Origin: an uncultured Collinsella sp.
GTDB taxonomy: Bacteria; Actinomycetota; Coriobacteriia; Coriobacteriales; Coriobacteriaceae
Assembly (NCBI GenBank): GCA_902494035.1
Contig: CABURV010000014.1
Location: forward strand, 1 to 39,643
Length of the DNA: 39,643 nt
Reading direction: 5' to 3'
The translations under genes and the position numbers were made by a program. Shown here in pieces: positions 32,816 to 39,643 of this stretch (positions within the stretch are counted from its first letter, which is position 1; each line of letters begins with the position of its first letter). The notes below the pieces were generated by a model. That model saw only the letters and a list, made by a program, of their open reading frames with translations, was not told where the DNA came from and did no database searches.

Positions 32816-32831
32816 GTGCAACCGGTTGTCC
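32816..32831. promoter_or_regulatory. LacI-family operator 2 (middle)
   Basis: GTGCAACCGGTTGTCC is repeated exactly, with its centre 42 bp from operator 1. Confidence 0.85.
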
Positions 32832-32860
32832 GCCGAACGGTCGATTTTGTCGGATTAACG

Positions 32861-32880
32861 GTGCAACCGGTTGTACAACC
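32861..32880. promoter_or_regulatory. LacI-family operator 3 (regulator proximal), extended
   Basis: GTGCAACCGGTTGTACAACC contains the same palindrome, centred 45 bp from operator 2, fused to a second palindrome GGTTGTACAACC. The spacings are close to four helical turns. The remaining gene-free sequence to 33116 shows a possible -10 (TATAGT at about 33050) for the regulator gene and a short CTAAGCTTAG palindrome. Confidence 0.85.
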
Positions 32881-33116
32881 ATGCTACTTATGTCACCCTA
32901 AGCTTAGGTGCACAGCACGGGGCATCGTTCTTGAACTCACAGGCAACTGTCGCGCCTGCCTATGTCTCGCCCATACATGCCGTGCTCAGTCGCAGTTTGA
33001 TTGCAAAACGACACCGGTCACCGGATACCATGGACGCCGTTCACGCGCGCTATAGTTATCTGTATCCGCATTAGCCTTTATCGATAGCCCACCGACCCAA
33101 TTGCACAGGAGACGCC

Positions 33117-34133
33117 ATGACCCAACCAGCACGCACCGCACCCACGCTTGCCGAGGTTGCTGAAGCTGCCGGTGTTTCGCGCTCCACGGCATCGCGTGCC
33201 CTCAACGACTCCCCCCGCATTAGCGAGGAAACTAAAAAGCGCGTCCGCGCGGCGGCGAAAAAGGTTAACTTCGTTCCCAACGCACGCGGCCGGGCGCTCG
33301 CCGTCGGACGCACGGAAATTATCGCCGTACTGGTTACCGAGCCTTTGAGCGAGCTGTTTAGCGATCCCACCTACAGTGAGTTTTTAAGCGGCATTACCGA
33401 GGAACTTTCGGAGTCGTCTTACTTGCCCGTGATCTTGCAGGCATCTTCCTCGCATGAGCGCAACCGCGCACGCGAGCATTTTGAGCGCCGCTCGTTTGAC
33501 GCCGCCATCGACGTCTCGCCCTACAAGGGCAGTGAGCTGCTCGAGGTGCTGCGCGAGCTGGGCGTACCCACTGTGTTATGCGGCCAGCTCGAGGGCCATC
33601 CCTATCGCGACGTGTTCTCGACGGTCTACTCCGACGACGAAGAGGGCGGACGCTTTGCGGCGCTCGCTATGAAAGATCGCGGACGCAAGGACATCGTTGC
33701 CGTGCTGGGGCCGCAGGATAACCCCGCCGTCATCGACCGCCTTCGCGGCTACCGTGCAATTTTGGGCGAAAGCCTTCCGGATGAAAATGTCATCTATACC
33801 GGATGGAGCAGCGGAGACGGCTACCAAGCCACGCGGCGGTTGCTCGCGCGCGAAATACATGCCGACGGCGTGCTATGCGGATCGGACCGTATCGCAACCG
33901 GCGTTATCGCCGCATTCAACGAAGCAGGAATTAGCGTACCCAAAGACGTTTCGGTCGTGGGCTTCGATGACCACGAGGTCGCAGCTCGCAGCGTCCCCGC
34001 GTTGACGACCATTCGTCAGCCGCTTCGCGAGGAAGGCCGCATGGCCGCAGGCATTGCGCTCGATATGATCAATGGCGCCGTGCCCACCACCACCGTCATG
34101 CACATGCAGCTCGTTCAGAGAGACTCACTGTAG
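33117..34133 (+). CDS. LacI-family repressor of the ebg operon
   Basis: This 338-aa repressor faces ebgA and very probably binds the three CAACCGGTTG operators between them. The helix-turn-helix is at about 10-35 (TLAEVAEAAGVSRSTASRALNDSPRISEETKKRV). The sugar-binding domain follows (IIAVLVTEPLSELFSDP, AIDVSPYKGSELLEVL, VSVVGFDDHEVAARSVPALTTIRQPLREEGRMAA). AGGAG lies five bases before the ATG. The inducer is probably a galactoside, by context. The palindromic operator core with a central CCGG is normal for LacI/GalR proteins. Confidence 0.93.
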   Translation: MTQPARTAPTLAEVAEAAGVSRSTASRALNDSPRISEETKKRVRAAAKKVNFVPNARGRALAVGRTEIIAVLVTEPLSELFSDPTYSEFLSGITEELSESSYLPVILQASSSHERNRAREHFERRSFDAAIDVSPYKGSELLEVLRELGVPTVLCGQLEGHPYRDVFSTVYSDDEEGGRFAALAMKDRGRKDIVAVLGPQDNPAVIDRLRGYRAILGESLPDENVIYTGWSSGDGYQATRRLLAREIHADGVLCGSDRIATGVIAAFNEAGISVPKDVSVVGFDDHEVAARSVPALTTIRQPLREEGRMAAGIALDMINGAVPTTTVMHMQLVQRDSL

Positions 34134-34139
34134 GAAACT

Positions 34140-34183
34140 GGGCCGGGCTTTCCGCTAGGCTGCTTTAGCGGAAAGCCCGACCC
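34140..34183 (+). terminator. Strong hairpin after the LacI gene
   Basis: GGGCCGGGCTTTCCGCTA pairs with TAGCGGAAAGCCCGACCC with one mismatch. It begins six bases after the stop codon. There is no T run, so it could be a stabilising 3' end or a repeat. Confidence 0.65.
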
Positions 34184-34208
34184 ATTCCGAACGCCGATTC
34201 TGGGATGT

Positions 34209-34277
34209 ACTTTCCGCCAGAAGCTCAACCGGAAAGTGCGACCCGTTATTTGGCTGGATTCTGGGTCGCAGTTTCCG
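34209..34277. repeat. Nested TTTCCG/CGGAAA inverted repeats
   Basis: ACTTTCCG (34209) pairs with CGGAAAGT (34230), and CGGAAAGTGCGACCC (34230-34244) pairs with GGGTCGCAGTTTCCG (34263-34277) at 14 of 15 positions. The middle arm can therefore choose between two partners. The words are shared with the hairpin at 34140. Confidence 0.65.
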
Positions 34278-34316
34278 CGACGCCCGGTCATCCCAAGCCC
34301 TCACAATCTCGGCGCA

Positions 34317-34352
34317 TAAAAAACGAGGAAAGGCACACGTCCTTCCCTCGTT
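34317..34352 (-). terminator. Rho-independent terminator after aspS
   Basis: On the minus strand AACGAGGGAAGG pairs with CCTTTCCTCGTT (one G-U pair) and the stem runs into TTTTTTATG. Confidence 0.9.
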
Positions 34353-34375
34353 GCAAGCAATATGTAGCCGCTCGC

Positions 34376-36163
<1,788 letters not shown>

Positions 36164-36419
36164 ACCAGTGATCCTCCTTTATGGATCTGTGCCGCCCCGT
36201 GTCGTTCCGGGCGGCGTCGTACAGATTTGCCCAGCCTGCGTAAACCGCGCAGCCAGACATGGCGTTCTATCTTATCGCACCCGCGTCGATGTGCCGCGGA
36301 AAAGTAGTTCTCGCCCAAAGACTTGACGGAGACGAAACAATTGACGCGGCCTGGCCGTCGCCCAAGCGCGCGGCGTGCGACAATGTGCCCCAATACAACC
36401 GCACTCGGAAAGGCCCGTC

Positions 36420-37055
36420 ATGACCGCACGCCTCATCGTTATGGATATCGACTCCACGCTCATCAACCAGGAGGTCATCGACCTGTTGGGCGAGGAGGCC
36501 GGCGTGGGCGAGCAGGTAGCGCAGATCACCGAGCGCGCCATGCGCGGCGAGCTCGACTTTAAGCAGGCGCTCGAGGAACGCGTGGGGCTGCTTGCCGGCT
36601 TGGATGAGAGCGTATTCGAGCGCACCTTTGAGCGCGTGACGTTTACCCCCGGCGCGCTGGAGCTTGTGCGCTCGGCACACAGCAAGGGCTGGAAGGTCGG
36701 CGTGGTAAGCGGCGGCTTTCACGAGGTCGCCGACAAGATCGTGGCCGCCGCGGGCATCGACTTTTGCCTCGCTAACCGCCTGGAGGTCGTGGACGGCAAG
36801 CTCACCGGTAAGCTGGCGGCAGACATCGTGACCAAGGAGTCCAAGCTCATCCAGCTGCTGGATTGGGCGATTGAGTGCGGTGTCGACATGGCCCACACCG
36901 TCGCGATCGGCGACGGCGCCAACGACATCCCCATGATTCAGGCCGCGGGCACGGGCATCGCGTTTTGCGCCAAGCCCAAGACGCGCGAGGCCGCCCCGTT
37001 TGCCATCGACGAGCGCAACCTGATGCTCGCCATGGACATCATCCTGCGCGACTAG
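36420..37055 (+). CDS. serB: Phosphoserine phosphatase (HAD family)
   Basis: SerB removes phosphate from phosphoserine in the last step of serine synthesis. The 211-aa cytosolic protein has HAD motif I MDIDST (Asp9 nucleophile, Asp11), motif II VVSGG (near 100), the conserved Lys in TKESKLIQ and motif III GDGANDIPM (about 162-170). GGAAAGG precedes the ATG at 36420. It is divergent from aspS. Lacking an ACT regulatory domain, it is of the short type. Confidence 0.95.
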   Translation: MTARLIVMDIDSTLINQEVIDLLGEEAGVGEQVAQITERAMRGELDFKQALEERVGLLAGLDESVFERTFERVTFTPGALELVRSAHSKGWKVGVVSGGFHEVADKIVAAAGIDFCLANRLEVVDGKLTGKLAADIVTKESKLIQLLDWAIECGVDMAHTVAIGDGANDIPMIQAAGTGIAFCAKPKTREAAPFAIDERNLMLAMDIILRD

Positions 37056-37091
37056 CCGATCCGTCTAACAATTGAATCAGTCTGTCCTATA

Positions 37092-37125
37092 GTTTCCGAA
37101 CAATTTTGTCTTAGTGTTCGGAAAC
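37092..37125. promoter_or_regulatory. Inverted-repeat operator candidate upstream of larB
   Basis: GTTTCCGAACA and TGTTCGGAAAC form perfect 11-bp arms separated by 12 bp. The site lies 45 bp before larB. It may be the target of the TetR-type regulator encoded at the end of the cluster, or a 3' hairpin of serB, though no T run follows. Confidence 0.6.
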
Positions 37126-37169
37126 ATACCCTTTGAGTGCTAGACTTTGCGCCGTCGAAGGGAACATAT

Positions 37170-37952
37170 ATGGATAAGCGAGATCTTGAGCAGTTGCTGA
37201 GCGATGTTGCCGGCGGAGCAGTCGCCCCAGCAGACGCCCTCACGCGCATCCAGACGGCGCCAACCGCCGATCTGGGTTTTGCGCAGCTCGATCTTTCGCG
37301 CGGGGTGCGCCAGGGAGCCGGCGAGGTTGTCTACGGTGCCGGTAAAACCGCCGAGCAGATTGCCGCCATTATCGAAGCGCTGCACGATGCCGGCCAGGAG
37401 CGCATCCTGGTCACGCGCCTGGACGCCGAAAAGGCAGACCGCACCTCGGAGCTCCTCGACAACGGCATCGACCTGGGATATGTCCCGGACGCACAGCTCG
37501 CCCTCGTGGGAGGCAAGCCCTCCCCTACCGGCAACGGACGCATCGTCGTCGCCTGCGCCGGCACGAGCGACCTGCCCGTCGCCGAGGAAGCCGCATTGAC
37601 GGCCGAGTTCTATGGCAACGAGGTCGACCGCCTCTACGACGTGGGTGTCGCCGGCCTACACCGTCTGCTCGCGCATGCCGAGGAGCTTGCCCAGGCACAG
37701 GTGGTCATCGCCATTGCCGGCATGGAGGGCGCACTGGCGAGCGTTGTCGGCGGCCTGGTGAGCTGTCCGGTCATCGCCGTTCCCACCAGCGTGGGTTACG
37801 GCGCGAGCTTTGGTGGCGTAGCCGCGCTGCTCGCCATGCTCAACTCCTGCGCCAGCGGCGTTTCGGTCGTCAATATCGACAACGGCTTTGGCGCCGCCTA
37901 CCAGGCAAGTCTTATCAATCATCTGAGCGCCGGCACATCCTGCGCCCGTTAA
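37170..37952 (+). CDS. larB: Nickel-pincer cofactor biosynthesis protein LarB
   Basis: LarB carboxylates and hydrolyses nicotinic acid adenine dinucleotide to start synthesis of the nickel-pincer nucleotide used by lactate racemase. The 260 aa have a PurE-like C-terminal domain (about 120-260; VACAGTSDLPVAEEA, VIAIAGMEGALASVVGGLV, PVIAVPTSVGYG). The ATG at 37170 has AAGGGA upstream. larC follows 10 bp downstream. No larE or larA is seen in the window, so the rest of the pathway is elsewhere or missing. Confidence 0.95.
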   Translation: MDKRDLEQLLSDVAGGAVAPADALTRIQTAPTADLGFAQLDLSRGVRQGAGEVVYGAGKTAEQIAAIIEALHDAGQERILVTRLDAEKADRTSELLDNGIDLGYVPDAQLALVGGKPSPTGNGRIVVACAGTSDLPVAEEAALTAEFYGNEVDRLYDVGVAGLHRLLAHAEELAQAQVVIAIAGMEGALASVVGGLVSCPVIAVPTSVGYGASFGGVAALLAMLNSCASGVSVVNIDNGFGAAYQASLINHLSAGTSCAR

Positions 37953-37962
37953 GGAGCATTCC

Positions 37963-38880
37963 ATGTCCAACCATCAGCACACGCTTATCATCGACGGCAC
38001 TTCGGGCATCAGCGGCGATATGACCGTCGCGGCCCTGCTCGACCTGGGCGCCAGCGAGGAGCATCTGCGCGAACAGCTCGCCACGCTGCCGGTCGACGGC
38101 TTTTCGATCGCTGTAACGCGCGTAAACAAGCATGGCATCGACGCCTGCGACTTTGACGTTCAGCTGGCAGAGGAGCTCGAGAACCACGACCACGACATGG
38201 CCTGGCTCTACGGCAACGAAGCAGCTGCCGAGCACACGCACGAGCATGAGCACCACCATCATGATCATGGCGAACACGAACACGAGCACTGCCACGAGCA
38301 TGACCATGAGGGCCACGCCCATGAGCACGAGGATCATCACCACACCCACCACCATCATCACCGCTCGCTAGCCGACGTCACCGCCATCATCGATGGCTCG
38401 CAGCTATGCGATGGCGCCAAGCGTCGTGCCCTCGCCATTTTTTCCGTACTCGCTGCTGCCGAGGCCAAGGCTCACGGCAAAACGCCCGAGACCGTCATGT
38501 TCCACGAGGTAGGCGCCATCGATTCCATCGTCGACGTCTGCTCGGTCGCCATCTGCCTCGATGACCTGGGTATCGAGGATATTGTTGTCGAGTCGCTCTC
38601 CGAGGGTCACGGCACCATCCACTGTGCCCACGGCCTTATGCCCATCCCGGTGCCCGCCGTCGTCAACCTATGCCAAGCAGGCAATATCGCCCTCACGCCT
38701 GCACCGGTCGCCGGCGAGCTCGTGACGCCCACGGGCGCCGCCATCGTCGCCGCACTGCGTACGACCGAGCACCTGCCAGCCCGCTACCACATCGAAGCCG
38801 TCGGCTACGGCGCCGGCAAGCGCCCCTACGAGGGCTGCTCCGGCACGCTCCGTTGTCTGCTCGTTCACGTGGATGCATAG
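37963..38880 (+). CDS. larC: LarC N-terminal region only, with 25-His insert
   Basis: LarC inserts nickel into the pincer cofactor. The 305 aa correspond to the N-terminal (LarC1) part: DGTSGISGDM at the start, FHEVGAIDSIVDVC, and the terminal GYGAGKRPYEGCSGTLRCLL. The C-terminal CTP-binding region (LarC2), made by programmed frameshifting in Lactobacillus plantarum and by direct fusion elsewhere, is absent. The next gene starts two bases after the stop. Residues 91-133 contain 25 histidines, a likely nickel-storage loop. The ATG has AAGGAG upstream. The gene appears intact rather than frameshifted. Confidence 0.88.
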   Translation: MSNHQHTLIIDGTSGISGDMTVAALLDLGASEEHLREQLATLPVDGFSIAVTRVNKHGIDACDFDVQLAEELENHDHDMAWLYGNEAAAEHTHEHEHHHHDHGEHEHEHCHEHDHEGHAHEHEDHHHTHHHHHRSLADVTAIIDGSQLCDGAKRRALAIFSVLAAAEAKAHGKTPETVMFHEVGAIDSIVDVCSVAICLDDLGIEDIVVESLSEGHGTIHCAHGLMPIPVPAVVNLCQAGNIALTPAPVAGELVTPTGAAIVAALRTTEHLPARYHIEAVGYGAGKRPYEGCSGTLRCLLVHVDA

Positions 38881-38882
38881 CC

Positions 38883-39422
38883 ATGGATGCCCGCAAAGAA
38901 AAAAGCCGCGCTGCCATCGTCGCGGCGTTCTCCGAGCTGCTACGCGAAGAGGACTACGGCAAGATTACCGTCGGCGACATCATCGCGCGCGCTCACGTAG
39001 GCCGCGCGACATTCTACGGCCTCTTTAAGAGCAAAGACGACCTACTGTCCGAGCTCGTGAGCGACATCTGCACCCACGCCCTCGACGACGATGGCACACC
39101 GCTCGACGACCCACTCGTGCAGGTCGAGCATATCCTCAACAACCTCTGGGAACGCCGTCAGGGCGTTCGAGCCCTCGTAGCCGGCGCCGGCTCCCGCGTC
39201 TTCGCCGACTGTCTCCGCAAGACCATCATGTCACGCGCAGCCGAAACCGTCCCCGCCGACCCCGCAGGCCCCGCCGGCACCATGGACCGCAGCTTCCTAC
39301 TACACCACATAGCCTCAAGCTTCGTAGCCACCATCCAATGGTGGGCCTGGCACAACTTTCAAGTAGACAAAGCCGACGTAGCCAAAGACTACTTATCGGC
39401 CATAAAACCCCTCTTCAACTAA
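38883..39422 (+). CDS. TetR-family regulator in the lar cluster
   Basis: This 179-aa protein has an N-terminal helix-turn-helix (residues 1-55, SRAAIVAAFSELLREEDYGKITVGDIIARAHVGRATFYGLFKSKDDLL) and an all-helical ligand domain (60-179). The ATG lies two bases after the larC stop, in a weak ribosome context, so translation is probably coupled. It may control larBC through the palindrome at 37092. The effector is unknown. Confidence 0.9.
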   Translation: MDARKEKSRAAIVAAFSELLREEDYGKITVGDIIARAHVGRATFYGLFKSKDDLLSELVSDICTHALDDDGTPLDDPLVQVEHILNNLWERRQGVRALVAGAGSRVFADCLRKTIMSRAAETVPADPAGPAGTMDRSFLLHHIASSFVATIQWWAWHNFQVDKADVAKDYLSAIKPLFN

Positions 39423-39643
39423 GTAAGAACATCATCCCAAAGCATCGCCCCAACCCAGGGCGCCACGCATCCCAAAGTGTCACTCGCGCTTCACCGCCCC
39501 CAACAGCAACAAGCCCCTCCCATCCAAATCCAAATTCAGATTTATATGTTGGGCTGCTTGTTCCAACGCGGCCAAGATCCCGCAGCTGTCCGCATGGGGT
39601 AACTTCCCAGCGCATTCCGCAGGACGAAAGAACCCCCGCCGCA
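39423..39643. other. Terminal intergenic stretch without a supported gene
   Basis: The 221 bases after the TetR gene hold no convincing ORF. There are CATCCCAAAG repeats at about 39431 and 39468, and a locally AT-rich segment (ATTCAGATTTATATG). Nothing else is apparent; a feature could continue beyond the window. Confidence 0.5.

Noticed and set aside
38881..39422. Frameshifted LarC2 coding region after larC
   Set aside because: The downstream frame encodes a clean TetR helix-turn-helix protein and no LarC2-like sequence is visible in any frame.
39415..39615. 66-codon ORF on the minus strand at the window end
   Set aside because: No ribosome site, no recognisable motif, and it overlaps the end of the TetR gene.

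Overview
This 39.6-kb, GC-rich window looks like the chromosome of a gut actinobacterium of the class Coriobacteriia, most likely Collinsella. That assignment is an inference. It rests on overall base composition, an actinobacterial GlnA2-like glutamine synthetase next to a GlnR-like regulator, many sugar and PTS genes, and numerous intergenic palindromes with loops such as GGTGCCTGTCCCC that I associate with this group. There are no rRNA or tRNA genes, no CRISPR array and no intact prophage or insertion sequence.

Layout: 1-3.9 kb is an aryl-beta-glucoside locus on the minus strand (BglG-type antiterminator, PTS EIIBC, 6-phospho-beta-glucosidase cut by the window edge), preceded by a clear RAT/terminator leader. 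4.1-7.3 kb holds a histidine phosphatase and molybdopterin genes (moaA followed by a moaC-mobB fusion). 7.5-8.5 kb is a solitary nuclease-like protein bracketed by two near-identical palindromes. 8.8-11.1 kb is a MATE exporter plus its probable MerR regulator. 11.2-17.4 kb carries housekeeping genes: ligA, an HtrA protease, a GlnR-like regulator and a glutamine synthetase with unusual active-site residues. 17.5-19.3 kb has LacI and GntR regulators. 19.4-21.2 kb is an accessory patch with palindromes, a 158-160-bp repeat, an 8 x 10-bp TATA-containing array and an AAA ATPase. 21.4-23.3 kb is an Old-Yellow-Enzyme/Fe-S oxidoreductase. 23.4-26.8 kb is a ferrous iron uptake locus (two FeoA, FeoB, a Cys-rich FeoB-associated peptide) with a DtxR-like box. 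27.0-29.1 kb has an HPr with Asp at position 46, a 228-bp terminal-inverted-repeat element and an amino-acid permease. 29.3-34.1 kb is an ebgA/ebgC beta-galactosidase operon facing a divergent LacI regulator, with three operators between them. 34.4-39.4 kb has aspS, serB and a larB-larC-tetR cluster.

The regulatory logic is unusually readable. Likely regulator-site pairs are BglG with its RAT, MerR with a palindrome in the MATE promoter, the GlnR-like protein with a TTAAC-N6-GAAAC box before glnA, LacI with three CAACCGGTTG operators, an iron regulator with the feo box, and perhaps TetR with an inverted repeat before larB. The most notable oddities are the glutamine synthetase lacking three canonical metal ligands, the phosphomimetic HPr, a LarC lacking its C-terminal domain but carrying a 25-His insert, the helically phased promoter-like array, and several families of long intergenic palindromes.
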